The notes under the pieces are model-generated. The model was not told the DNA's origin and did no database searches. It worked only from the letters and a program-made list of their open reading frames with translations. Shown piece after piece: positions 51,196 through 59,519 of a DNA stretch of 64,000 nucleotides. Positions within the stretch are counted from its first letter, which is position 1. Each line of letters opens with the position of its first letter. A program made the translations under genes and the position numbers. Source of the DNA: Bacteroidales bacterium (GTDB taxonomy: Bacteria > Bacteroidota > Bacteroidia > Bacteroidales > UBA932); contig JAGBAO010000008.1 in assembly GCA_017938925.1 (NCBI GenBank), positions 124,001 to 188,000 on the forward strand, given 5' to 3'.

Positions 51196-53211
51196 ATGCA
51201 TATGTCAAGAAAATCGACTATAGTAAGAAACTGGCCGAAGTACCTCCTTCAGTGGGGTGTGCTTGCTGCCCTGATAGTATTCATCACAGGACTTGTCCCT
51301 TCCGAGCAGCCTGTGGATCCTGAGGCATACTGCCCGATGGGAGGCCTTCAGGCTCTTGCGACCTATCTCTCTCGCGGTTCGCTGCCATGCAGCATGTCGT
51401 CGGTGCAGGTGATGATGGGAATCGCTCTTGTGGCAGCCATCGTATTGTTCAGCAAGCTGTTCTGTGCATACATCTGCCCTGTCGGCACTGTACAGGACCT
51501 TCTCGGCAAGGCACGCAAGGCCCTCCGTATCAAGGGACTGAAGGTGCGCAACGGCTCTGTGCCCGACAAGATCCTCCGAATTGTGAAATATGCTCTCGTA
51601 TTCTGGATATTCTATATGACCGTGAACTCCAGCGAGCTTTTCTGCAAGAATCTGGACCCGTATTATGCGATTGCCACCGGCTTCAAGGGTGAGATCACCC
51701 TCTGGATGTCCATCACGACCATCTGCCTCGTGGTTCTGGGAAGCTTCTTCATCGACATGTTCTGGTGCCGCTATCTCTGTCCGCTCGGAGCCATCTCCAA
51801 CTCTCTGAAGTTCTGGATGTGGATCGGTGTGCTTTTCGGAGCATATTATGTGGCTGATGTTGTCGGTGCTGACATTCCTTGGGCTGTCCTTCTCGGCGGA
51901 TTCTGCATCCTGGGCTACCTGCTGGAAATCTTCCACGCAAAGCCGAAGCTCCAGCTTCTCCATGTGATGAAGGACCAGAGCGCCTGCAACAGCTGCGGAC
52001 TCTGCAACAAGACCTGTCCATACCACATCGACGTAAGGGGCTGCCGCAACGGAAAGGTGGATTCAGTGGACTGCACCCTCTGCGGCGAGTGCGTGGCAGC
52101 ATGCTCGACAAACGCCCTGAGGGTCGGAGTATGCAGGAACGGAAGGAGCAGAATATGGAACTATGCTCCGGCTGTGCTCACCGTGGCACTGATCGCCTTC
52201 GGAATGTGGGCTGGCGGCAAGTTCGAGCTTCCTACCATCGACATGGAATGGGGTATCGAAAATGTGGCTGAGGACGGCACCGTGACCCAGCTGGTGAATC
52301 CGGACTCCCTCAAGACTGTCAAGCTGGAGGGCCTCAAGTCCATCAAGTGCTACGGAAGCTCGATGGCATTCAAGGCAAGGCTCCAGAAAATCCAGGGAAT
52401 CCACGGCGTGAAGACCTTCGTGACTCACAAGACAGCTGACATCCTCTATAATCCGGCTGTGATCACTCCTGAAAAGATCCAGGAGGCGATTTACGTTCCT
52501 TCAAAATTCAGGGTGCAGACCCCTGACCACAACGAACTTGATTCGCTCAAAGTCATCACCATCAGGACCGAAGGCATGTACGACAAGATGGACATCAACT
52601 ATCTCGGTCTGCAGATGCGTCTGACCGGAAAGAGGATCTACGGACTTGAGACCGAGTGGGCCTGCCCTCTCATCGTGCGCGTGTATGCTGCTGAGGATGA
52701 GGAGCTTGACGAGGACTGGTTCGAGGAGATCGTGGAGATGGACAAGCTGGTGATGCCTGTTCATGGAGGTGGAACCAAGGAGATCGAGGTGGACTATGAA
52801 TTCGTGGAGATGGAGGCCGGGACCGGTTCCATCAGCACCGTGGACTTCCTCAAGAAGATGTTCAACCCGTTCAAGGCCGAGTTCAAGAAGAGGGTGGACG
52901 AGAATGCCGGAAAGAAGCAGTATATCTATGAGATTCCTGACAGGAACTACGAAAAGCCTATCATCCTTCGCAATATGCCGTTCGTAAGCAACCATCTCTC
53001 AAGGCACGAGGGCGTGATCGGAATCTACCTCAACCTCAACAAGGATCTGGTGCCGGCGATTCAGGTGAGATATGCGGAGCCTATGACAGCTGACAAGATC
53101 TGGGAGCTGCTGAATATGGAGACCTGGACCATCACTTACTCCAAGGAGGATGTGCGGGAGGTGCCGGCCAAGCTGAAGTTCAAGACTCCGGGAACTGAAT
53201 ACAGGTATTGA
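51196..53211 (+). CDS. Polyferredoxin-type membrane 4Fe-4S protein with extra C-terminal region
   Basis: This 671-residue inner-membrane protein has six hydrophobic spans up to about residue 340. The NapH/FixG-type motifs are CAYICPVGTVQDLL and CRYLCPLGAISNSL. Two 4Fe-4S clusters follow: CNSCGLCNKTCPYHIDVRGC and CTLCGECVAACSTNAL. It probably moves electrons across the membrane to a periplasmic partner. Beyond the last membrane span (about 330-350) lies an unusual soluble region. Residues about 375-435 (IKCYGSSMAFKARLQKIQGI to ITPEKIQEAIY) have the pattern of a heavy-metal-associated fold but lack CxxC. A second start at 51202 is possible. It follows the C69 gene by 4 bases. Confidence 0.85.
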   Translation: MHMSRKSTIVRNWPKYLLQWGVLAALIVFITGLVPSEQPVDPEAYCPMGGLQALATYLSRGSLPCSMSSVQVMMGIALVAAIVLFSKLFCAYICPVGTVQDLLGKARKALRIKGLKVRNGSVPDKILRIVKYALVFWIFYMTVNSSELFCKNLDPYYAIATGFKGEITLWMSITTICLVVLGSFFIDMFWCRYLCPLGAISNSLKFWMWIGVLFGAYYVADVVGADIPWAVLLGGFCILGYLLEIFHAKPKLQLLHVMKDQSACNSCGLCNKTCPYHIDVRGCRNGKVDSVDCTLCGECVAACSTNALRVGVCRNGRSRIWNYAPAVLTVALIAFGMWAGGKFELPTIDMEWGIENVAEDGTVTQLVNPDSLKTVKLEGLKSIKCYGSSMAFKARLQKIQGIHGVKTFVTHKTADILYNPAVITPEKIQEAIYVPSKFRVQTPDHNELDSLKVITIRTEGMYDKMDINYLGLQMRLTGKRIYGLETEWACPLIVRVYAAEDEELDEDWFEEIVEMDKLVMPVHGGGTKEIEVDYEFVEMEAGTGSISTVDFLKKMFNPFKAEFKKRVDENAGKKQYIYEIPDRNYEKPIILRNMPFVSNHLSRHEGVIGIYLNLNKDLVPAIQVRYAEPMTADKIWELLNMETWTITYSKEDVREVPAKLKFKTPGTEYRY

Positions 53212-53270
53212 TTCTGCACTGTTGAGCGAAGCCGAGACATCGTCTATTCCTGATGAACTTATAGACATAG

Positions 53271-53383
53271 ACCGTCAGGCGCCAAATCGGCTAAAACTCT
53301 GCCTGTCGGTCCCCGAAAAGGGGCAAAACAAGCGGTTTTGACCACCGTCAGGCGCTAAATGAGTCAAAACTCCGCCTGTCGGT
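53271..53383. repeat. Intergenic element with two 40-base structured repeats
   Basis: ACCGTCAGGCG opens and GCCTGTCGGT closes each of two 40-base units at 53271-53310 and 53344-53383. Their ends are near inverted repeats, so each can fold. The 33-base spacer contains CCCC, GAAAA, GGGG and CAAAAC, AAGCG, GTTTTG small stems. The element fills the gap between the iron-sulfur gene and the S46 peptidase gene. It may end transcription of the former or be a small dispersed repeat. Confidence 0.7.
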
Positions 53384-53426
53384 GTCAAAGGATTAACTTA
53401 TATTAATAATTGAAAATATATTCCTT

Positions 53427-55574
53427 GTGAAATATCGCGTATATATATTGTTTATTATCGGGGTGGTGCTGAGTGCCGGGGTGGCACGGGCTGACGAGGG
53501 CATGTGGATGATTCATGCAATCGATGCGGCGCTGGAGAAGAAAATGCAGGAAAGGGGGCTGGAGCTTTCGGCCCGCGAGATCTACAATGCGGATGCTCCG
53601 GGAACCTCCGTGGCGGATGCCGTGGTGTCGCTGGAGTTCGGCTGCACCGGAAGCATGATCTCGGACCAGGGACTTCTGATCACCAACCACCACTGTGCAT
53701 ATTCCGATGTGCACCGTCTGAGCACCCCTGAGCACAACTACCTTGAAGAGGGATTCTGGGCCATGCAGTCGGACCAGGAGAGGAACATCAAGGGAAAGAA
53801 GGCGTTCTTCCTCAAGAGGGTCGTGGACGTGACCGACGAGGTCCTGGAACTGGAAGAGACTCTCAAGGCCGAGGGCAAGCCGTTCGGAATGCGCCGTCTG
53901 AGCCATCTGATGGAGAAACGCTACAAGGACAGCACCGGTCTGGAGGCTTGGCTCGCTTCGATGTGGAAGGGCTCAAGATATTATATGGCCCTCTATGAGG
54001 TCTATGGTGACGTACGCCTTGTTGCCGCTCCTCCAGTGTCATCCGCTGCATTCGGCGGTGACATAGACAACTGGGAGTGGCCGCAGCATAAGTGTGACTT
54101 TGCCTTGTATCGCGTATATACGGCTCCGGACGGCTCCCCTGCGGAATATTCCCAGGAGAACGTACCGATGAAACCTGCTGCCAAGTTAAAGATATCCCTT
54201 GAAGGATATAAGCCGGGCGACTACACCATGGTCATCGGATATCCCGGAAGCACCAACCGCTACAGCAGTTCCTTCGAGACTGACTTCAACGAGACACTTA
54301 AGCTGCCTATCACCAACAGGTTGCGTGGAGAGCAGATGGCCATCATCAAGGAGTGGATGGACTCAGATCCTCAGGTGAGGCTCAAATATTCCGACTACTA
54401 TTTCGGACTTAGCAACGTGCAGGAGTACTGCAGCGGCGAGGTGGAGTGCTTCGGAAGGTTCGACGTGGTCGAGAGCAAGGAGGCTCTGGAAAAGGAACTT
54501 CAGGAGTGGATATCAGCATATCCTGAGCGGAAGGCACGCTGGGGAAACCTGCTGAGTGACCTTCAGGCAAAATATTCCGCAACTCAGAAAGGTGAAAGGG
54601 ATGTGAACTACCTGCGTGAGAGCCTTGTCAGGGGCACACGCATCAGCAGGGTCATGCACAGGATCACCTCATACCGCTCGGACGACACCCGTTCGCTGCC
54701 GGGAATCATGAAGAAGGAATATGACAAGATCGACCTCCGGGTGGAGAAGGATCTGTTTGCTTATGCGGTCCGTCAGTACTATTCCCATGTGGATTCGGCA
54801 ATGTGGGGACCTTATCACAAGGAGCTGTATGCTGCCTGTGAGGGAGACATTCAGAAGATAGCCTCCGTGGTGTGGGACGGGAGCGTGCTCACCGACGAGG
54901 GACGCAGGGATGCATTCACGGCCGGAACACCTTCGATCGAGGAATATAAGTCAGACCCCCTTTACCGTTTCTTCCAGGACGTCAAGGTGAAGACATTCAA
55001 CGACGTCATCGCTGAGGCAGAAGGCGAACCAAAGCGTTCCGCTTTAAGGAAGGAATACACCCAGGCCATGTACCAGATGTATCTGGACAAGGGTGTGGCG
55101 CAGTATCCTGATGCGAACTCGACAATGAGGATCACCTACGGAACCGTGGGACCGCTCGAGCCCCGCGACGGAGTCATCTGCGACTGGAAGACGACACCTG
55201 CCGGAATCCTTGAAAAATATGATCCGTCAGACTACGACTTCACTCTGAGCGACCGCCAGTATCTCCTGTACAGGAAGGCGGACTGGGGCAGATGGGGATT
55301 CAACGCCGACGGCACTCCCGGCCCGGGACCGGACATGTATGTGAATTTCCTCACTGACAACGATATCACGGGAGGAAACTCCGGCAGCCCGGTCATGAAC
55401 TCCCGAGGAGAACTCATAGGACTGGCCTTCGACGGCAACAAGGAGTCCCTGGCAAGCGACATGCTCTACACCCCGCACTACAACAAATGCGTCTGCGTGG
55501 ACATCCGCTTCATCCTCTGGACCCTCGACTGCTACGCCGGCATGACACGGATCATTGAGGAGCTGGGGCTTTAA
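53427..55574 (+). CDS. S46-family dipeptidyl peptidase, DPP7-like
   Basis: This 715-residue secreted serine peptidase starts at GTG (53427), giving a clean signal peptide (to GVARA). Chymotrypsin-fold residues are His89 in TNHHCAYSD, Asp224 in WPQHKCDFALYRVY and Ser in TGGNSGSPVMNSRG near 652. S46 enzymes release dipeptides from the N-terminus of peptides, mainly in the periplasm. The residue after FD in GLAFDGNKES is Gly, as in DPP7 of Porphyromonas, which prefers hydrophobic residues; DPP11 has Arg there for acidic residues. NWEWP is another signature. The length matches the family. Substrate choice is inferred from that single position. Confidence 0.93.
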   Translation: MKYRVYILFIIGVVLSAGVARADEGMWMIHAIDAALEKKMQERGLELSAREIYNADAPGTSVADAVVSLEFGCTGSMISDQGLLITNHHCAYSDVHRLSTPEHNYLEEGFWAMQSDQERNIKGKKAFFLKRVVDVTDEVLELEETLKAEGKPFGMRRLSHLMEKRYKDSTGLEAWLASMWKGSRYYMALYEVYGDVRLVAAPPVSSAAFGGDIDNWEWPQHKCDFALYRVYTAPDGSPAEYSQENVPMKPAAKLKISLEGYKPGDYTMVIGYPGSTNRYSSSFETDFNETLKLPITNRLRGEQMAIIKEWMDSDPQVRLKYSDYYFGLSNVQEYCSGEVECFGRFDVVESKEALEKELQEWISAYPERKARWGNLLSDLQAKYSATQKGERDVNYLRESLVRGTRISRVMHRITSYRSDDTRSLPGIMKKEYDKIDLRVEKDLFAYAVRQYYSHVDSAMWGPYHKELYAACEGDIQKIASVVWDGSVLTDEGRRDAFTAGTPSIEEYKSDPLYRFFQDVKVKTFNDVIAEAEGEPKRSALRKEYTQAMYQMYLDKGVAQYPDANSTMRITYGTVGPLEPRDGVICDWKTTPAGILEKYDPSDYDFTLSDRQYLLYRKADWGRWGFNADGTPGPGPDMYVNFLTDNDITGGNSGSPVMNSRGELIGLAFDGNKESLASDMLYTPHYNKCVCVDIRFILWTLDCYAGMTRIIEELGL

Positions 55575-55704
55575 TCGGCATCTGCCAAATCCGTAATATG
55601 AATTTCTCCACGAACTCTTTCTTGTCAAACAACGTTTTTCCGCATTGCCCTTTTTGGCCCTTTGTATTCGTGTATCAAGGAAATATGCGTACATTCGCGT
55701 CGTT

Positions 55705-56283
55705 ATGGCAGTAAAGACAGATTTACCGGAAATATTGGCGCTCAGGCAGTCCGTGGAAAAGCGCTTCGGACATCCGATCGAGAGCAGATCGGATTTTTCC
55801 TTGTTGGCGATTGAAATCGAAAGAGTAACTCACGAACATATTGCAGAAAACACATTACGCCGTCTATGGGGTAAGATCTCCGGTTATGACACAGTCTTTA
55901 CCCGCACATTGGACGTATTGTGCCGCTATGTAGGCAGCGAGCATTGGAATGACTTCTGCAATTCGCTGAAAAAACAGTCGTCCAGAGAGTCTGACATCAT
56001 CTCCGATGGTGCATCCATAAAGGTAGAGGACCTGACCCCCGGCGACAGGATCCGTATAGGCTGGCTGCCAGATCGTGTCTGCATCATAGAATATGTCGGC
56101 GGACGGATGTTCAAGGCTGTGGATACCAGGAATTCCACTCTTCAGGTCGGGGACACCTTCGAGTGCAGCGTCATGCTGAAGAACTATCCTCTTTTTGTAG
56201 ATAATCTCGTACATGGCGGCGAACACTGCCAGCGCTATTCCATGGGCCTGAACAACGGCCTGACCACTCTGGAAAAACTCTAA
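55705..56283 (+). CDS. Conserved Bacteroidales protein, helical N-terminus and small beta domain
   Basis: From the ATG at 55705 this is a 192-residue soluble protein. Residues 5-75 (LPEILALRQSVEKRFGHPIE, then ENTLRRLWGKISGYDTVFTR and WNDFCNSL) form a helical unit that I have seen in short, uncharacterised Bacteroidales proteins and which may bind nucleic acid. After a linker, residues about 105-180 (VEDLTPGDRIRIGWLPDRVC and so on) look like a small beta barrel. An in-frame start at 55645 adds 20 unlikely residues. It lies 31 bases upstream of a Hanks-type kinase gene and is probably its partner. No function is known to me. Confidence 0.7.
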   Translation: MAVKTDLPEILALRQSVEKRFGHPIESRSDFSLLAIEIERVTHEHIAENTLRRLWGKISGYDTVFTRTLDVLCRYVGSEHWNDFCNSLKKQSSRESDIISDGASIKVEDLTPGDRIRIGWLPDRVCIIEYVGGRMFKAVDTRNSTLQVGDTFECSVMLKNYPLFVDNLVHGGEHCQRYSMGLNNGLTTLEKL

Positions 56284-56314
56284 TCCGGAAAAAATACCTA
56301 TATTGCAGCCAGTT

Positions 56315-57352
56315 ATGACACCGGACTGCTCAATTTCCCAGGACTCTATTGTACTTCTCGACATCATCAGCGAGGGGCGCATGTTCCGTATTCATAAGGC
56401 CCGCATGGGTACGAAATACATAATTCTGAAATCTGCGGTCCATAAGGATGCGATGACAACGGAGTTCCTCAGGCGGGAATATGAACTCGGCAGCACCTTG
56501 TCCCATTCATGCATAGTGACGACCCTCGGCTTTGAGGAAGACACCCCGGCAGGCCAGGCACTCGTCCTTGAATATATAGAAGGCGTTCCCCTCGAAGAAT
56601 ATATTGCGACGCATCCGACAGATTCTGCGACCGACCGCATCATCGATGATATTCTGGACGGGGCGGACTATCTCCACCATCGCGGTGTACTCCATAACGA
56701 CATCAAGCCGTCAAACATCGTAATAAACCCTCATGGGGCGGCCCGCATCATAGACTTCGGCCTTTCCATCAGCGATGACTCCGTCTACAAAGGCTGCATG
56801 GGGGGTTCCCAAGGGTATTCCGCACCGGAGATCATGGCAGGCAAAGGCCCGGCAGGAGCAGCGTCTGACATATACTCCATAGGCCTGCTCATGAGGCTAT
56901 TGTCCGGCAGAAAATATCGCAGGATCATAGATCGCTGCTGCCGTCAGAACCCTTCCGAGAGGTATCAGAGCATCCCCTCGCTCAAGCGGGCCATTGCGTT
57001 CAGAAGACACCTTCCTGTGGCAGTCGCGGCAATCATATTTGCTGTCTTTGTGCTGACCATGATACTGCCCTCAAAAGTGGAGACTGCCGTCACGGAGTCA
57101 TCCCACAATGCCCTCAAAGACCGTCTGAGGACAGAAATGAGTACATTTTACATCCCGGCCCGCGACTCCATGTTCTGCCAGCAGACCTTTGCCGCCGCCT
57201 CTATCTTCAAGGGAGAATATCTCCTTTGCTATGTCCATTTCCGAGACTCCCTCCCTGCGGACCAGCACCTTGCCTGCGAAGAAATCTTCGCCGAGCAGTC
57301 CGCTGTGCTGGATTCAATTATGCTCTCCCTGCCGGGAGCACCGGGACGTTAG
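56315..57352 (+). CDS. Hanks-type serine/threonine kinase with membrane span and short periplasmic tail
   Basis: From the ATG at 56315 this is a 345-residue protein. Lys39 in YIILKSA, the catalytic loop LHNDIKPSN (His127, Asn128, Asp129), DFG at 147-149 and APE at 170-172 define a protein kinase. The usual Arg of the HRD motif is Asn, and the glycine loop (ISEGRMFRIHK) is weak, so activation may differ from standard kinases. DIYSIGLLM is present. A membrane span (about 234-251: VAVAAIIFAVFVLTMILP) leads to a tail of about 95 residues outside, which may sense a signal. An upstream TTG at 56303 is possible. The small upstream gene is the likely partner or substrate. Confidence 0.85.
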   Translation: MTPDCSISQDSIVLLDIISEGRMFRIHKARMGTKYIILKSAVHKDAMTTEFLRREYELGSTLSHSCIVTTLGFEEDTPAGQALVLEYIEGVPLEEYIATHPTDSATDRIIDDILDGADYLHHRGVLHNDIKPSNIVINPHGAARIIDFGLSISDDSVYKGCMGGSQGYSAPEIMAGKGPAGAASDIYSIGLLMRLLSGRKYRRIIDRCCRQNPSERYQSIPSLKRAIAFRRHLPVAVAAIIFAVFVLTMILPSKVETAVTESSHNALKDRLRTEMSTFYIPARDSMFCQQTFAAASIFKGEYLLCYVHFRDSLPADQHLACEEIFAEQSAVLDSIMLSLPGAPGR

Positions 57353-57551
57353 TCTATGACATCTTCTACGTCCTTCTGCTTAATCTTCTCCTGATTTCAC
57401 TCCGATGTATATTTGACAGCTTGTCGGAAGAAAACAGCGTTTTCACATGAAATACACCGTCTGAAAGGTGCGTTTTCGACATCGTGAGTAGGGCCAAATA
57501 GGGCCATCCTCAAATGGCAGATTATAGGTTTCTTTGTAGAAACATTCTGCG

Positions 57552-57713
57552 ATGGGAATTTTTCTGACCATAATTGGACTTGTGCTATGCGTTTTCTTCA
57601 TGAAGACTTTCGTCCGCATCCTGGTGTGGATATTCGATTTTCTCGTGAGGAATTTTATCTATGTGATCATCATAGTCGCGGTTGTATGGTTTCTTCTCAA
57701 GGGATGGTCTTGA
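57552..57713 (+). CDS. 53-residue membrane protein
   Basis: The frame begins MGIFLTIIGLVLCVFFMKTF and ends YVIIIVAVVWFLLKGWS. It has two hydrophobic helices joined by a short basic turn, so it is a small inner-membrane hairpin. It is the only gene I see in the 465 bases between the kinase gene and the radical SAM gene. The 199 bases upstream (57353-57551) hold no further support for a gene. It is 104 bases before the maturase start and could be part of that unit or independent. Confidence 0.5.
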   Translation: MGIFLTIIGLVLCVFFMKTFVRILVWIFDFLVRNFIYVIIIVAVVWFLLKGWS

Positions 57714-57817
57714 TGTAAAAGTCCCTTTGACGGGTTGAGGTTCTAACAAATTGAGTATAACGGTAAAATATACAAGGCAATATAAGATATGTGTGATACT
57801 TTAAACAATAGAAAAGT

Positions 57818-59290
57818 ATGATTGTACGACAGACTAAAAACACCTTTATCCGTTTTATCGGAGAAAAAGGTTACATCATTAACCAGATGACGCGCCATGA
57901 CCGTAACTATAATGAGACCGGAGCAGATTTTTTGCGCGAAATCAGTAGAGAACCACAGGACGTGGAGGAAATTGTTGATCGTCTTGCTCGTTTATATGGA
58001 GAGAGTGTGAGCCGGGAAGAATTAAAGGCTGATTTTGTCGAGTTCGTTGAGGATCTCGATAAGCATATGTTTCTCGTTAGTGGAGAGACTGTTGATGAAT
58101 TGAATGCAAAAGATCTGGATTTCTCCTACAGTATGGAAAATCCAAAGACTCTTGTGTCAGACTTTACTCAGATTACAGAGCAGCATATCGGAGAAAATAC
58201 TCAAGACTATATGCTTGAAGCGACTCAACGCAAACCACGCCTGAACGCTTTGCAATTTGAACTGACAAGCCGTTGTAATGAAAGATGCATCCATTGTTAT
58301 ATACCGAATGGCAAGAAGGATACAGGACGCGACATGCCTACTGAAAAGGTCTTTTCTCTGATTGATGAATTTGCTGAAATGGGTGGGTTTCATGTAACCC
58401 TTTCCGGTGGTGAAGTCTTCATGCATAAGGATATTATCCGCATAATTCAATATTGCCGGGAGAAGGACATGATGATATCTGTCCTATCGAATCTGATTGC
58501 CTTGAAGGATGTACAGATTCCGTTTATAAAAGCGGCGAATGTATCACTGATTCAGACATCCTTGTACAGTATGAATCCTGAAATACATGATACGATAACA
58601 AAAGTAAAAGGCTCGTTCGCTAAAACTAAAGCAGCGATAGAAAAATTGGTCGCGGCAGATATTCCCGTTCAGATTTCATGCCCTGTTATGAAGGCTAATT
58701 GTAAGGGTTATGCTGAGGTGTTGAAATATGCTCAGTCTCTAAAATGCAATGCTCAGACTGATTATCTGATGATGGCTCAGGCGGATTTGGATACGCAGAA
58801 CCTTGCCAATAGAATTTCTCTTGAAGAAACAGAGACACTGCTCCATGATATACTGGAATGGGATAAGGATTATAAAGAAAACACTTTGCAACAGAAGTCT
58901 GTTGCTGAAGAGTTTGCTTTCGACCCTGAACGTTTTGCCTGTCAACCGCTTTGTGGCGCGGGAATCAATGATTGCTGTGTTACGGAGAATGGGGATGTCT
59001 ATCCATGTCCCGGCTGGCAAGACATGGTTTGTGGTAATGTATATAAGCAGTCTCTTCAAGAAATTTGGGAAACTTCGCCTCAATTTGCAAAGATTCGTGC
59101 TGTGACACAGGGAGATTTTCCAGAGTGTCTTAAATGTGAGGCACGCAACTTTTGCTCTATGTGTCTAGTCCGCAATTACAATGAGAGCAATGGTGATATG
59201 TTCGAGATTAACAAGCATTTTTGTGAAGTTGCCTTCTTAAATAAGAGGGTTGTGGAAGATTTCTATAAAACAAATGATCAGAATATATAG
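57818..59290 (+). CDS. RRE-containing radical SAM/SPASM peptide maturase
   Basis: This 490-residue protein has three parts. A PqqD-like RiPP recognition element spans about 1-90 (FIRFIGEKGYIINQM, YNETGADFLREISREPQDVE). The radical SAM core has Cys153-x3-Cys157-x2-Cys160 (SRCNERCIHCY) and the SGGE of residues 196-199. The SPASM tail has Cys379, Cys387, Cys397, Cys405 and then CLKCEARNFCSMC (437-449) with Cys469. Such enzymes cross-link or otherwise modify side chains in a small precursor, using the RRE to grip its leader. The gene is followed after 52 bases by a 41-residue three-Cys peptide gene. The codon use is AT-rich compared with the housekeeping genes upstream, a sign of transfer. I do not recognise a described family for it. 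Confidence 0.88.
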   Translation: MIVRQTKNTFIRFIGEKGYIINQMTRHDRNYNETGADFLREISREPQDVEEIVDRLARLYGESVSREELKADFVEFVEDLDKHMFLVSGETVDELNAKDLDFSYSMENPKTLVSDFTQITEQHIGENTQDYMLEATQRKPRLNALQFELTSRCNERCIHCYIPNGKKDTGRDMPTEKVFSLIDEFAEMGGFHVTLSGGEVFMHKDIIRIIQYCREKDMMISVLSNLIALKDVQIPFIKAANVSLIQTSLYSMNPEIHDTITKVKGSFAKTKAAIEKLVAADIPVQISCPVMKANCKGYAEVLKYAQSLKCNAQTDYLMMAQADLDTQNLANRISLEETETLLHDILEWDKDYKENTLQQKSVAEEFAFDPERFACQPLCGAGINDCCVTENGDVYPCPGWQDMVCGNVYKQSLQEIWETSPQFAKIRAVTQGDFPECLKCEARNFCSMCLVRNYNESNGDMFEINKHFCEVAFLNKRVVEDFYKTNDQNI

Positions 59291-59342
59291 CGGAAGCCGA
59301 AAAGCTATGATAGAGTAGGCATAAAATTCAAATCAAACCATT

Positions 59343-59468
59343 ATGAAAACTTACAAGAAAGTTGTAGTTGAGGCTGTAAATACTCCATCTGGATCTTATG
59401 CAGCAGGTTGTCCTGTAAACCAGAACGGTTTCACTTCTTACTGTCGCAATTGCGAAAGAACAAAGTAA
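59343..59468 (+). CDS. 41-residue RiPP precursor peptide
   Basis: This short gene lies 52 bases after the maturase and is too small for most gene finders. The first part, MKTYKKVVVEAVNTPSG, is a likely leader for the RRE. The second part, from SYAAGCPVN to the end CRNCERTK, is the likely core with Cys23, Cys34 and Cys37, Tyr19 and Tyr33, and Phe30. Residues next to the cysteines are small or polar, as in radical-SAM-made thioether or carbon-linked peptides. A strong terminator follows its stop by 4 bases, which fits high expression of a precursor. Codons are normal, and an A-rich stretch precedes the ATG. The modification and final product are unknown. Confidence 0.75.
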   Translation: MKTYKKVVVEAVNTPSGSYAAGCPVNQNGFTSYCRNCERTK

Positions 59469-59472
59469 TTTT

Positions 59473-59505
59473 CAGGGGGCACATCATGATATGCCCCCTG
59501 TTTTT
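59473..59505 (+). terminator. Intrinsic terminator after the precursor gene
   Basis: CAGGGGGCA at 59473-59481 pairs with TGCCCCCTG at 59492-59500 in a 9-base perfect stem with a 10-base loop, followed by TTTTT. It starts 4 bases past the precursor stop and ends 15 bases before the amidohydrolase start. It likely stops most transcripts and lets some through, giving more precursor than downstream enzyme. Confidence 0.85.
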
Positions 59506-59519
59506 ATAGAATAAAGCAA

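Noticed and set aside
51205..52026. 273-codon open frame on the minus strand
   Set aside because: Antisense to the polyferredoxin gene with its clear cysteine motifs.
53271..53383. Possible CRISPR array
   Set aside because: Only two imperfect repeats of 40 bases, each self-complementary, with a structured spacer and no cas genes.
57797..57804. TACTTTAA as a promoter for the radical SAM gene
   Set aside because: It differs from TAnnTTTG at two key positions and has no -33 partner, so no promoter is claimed.
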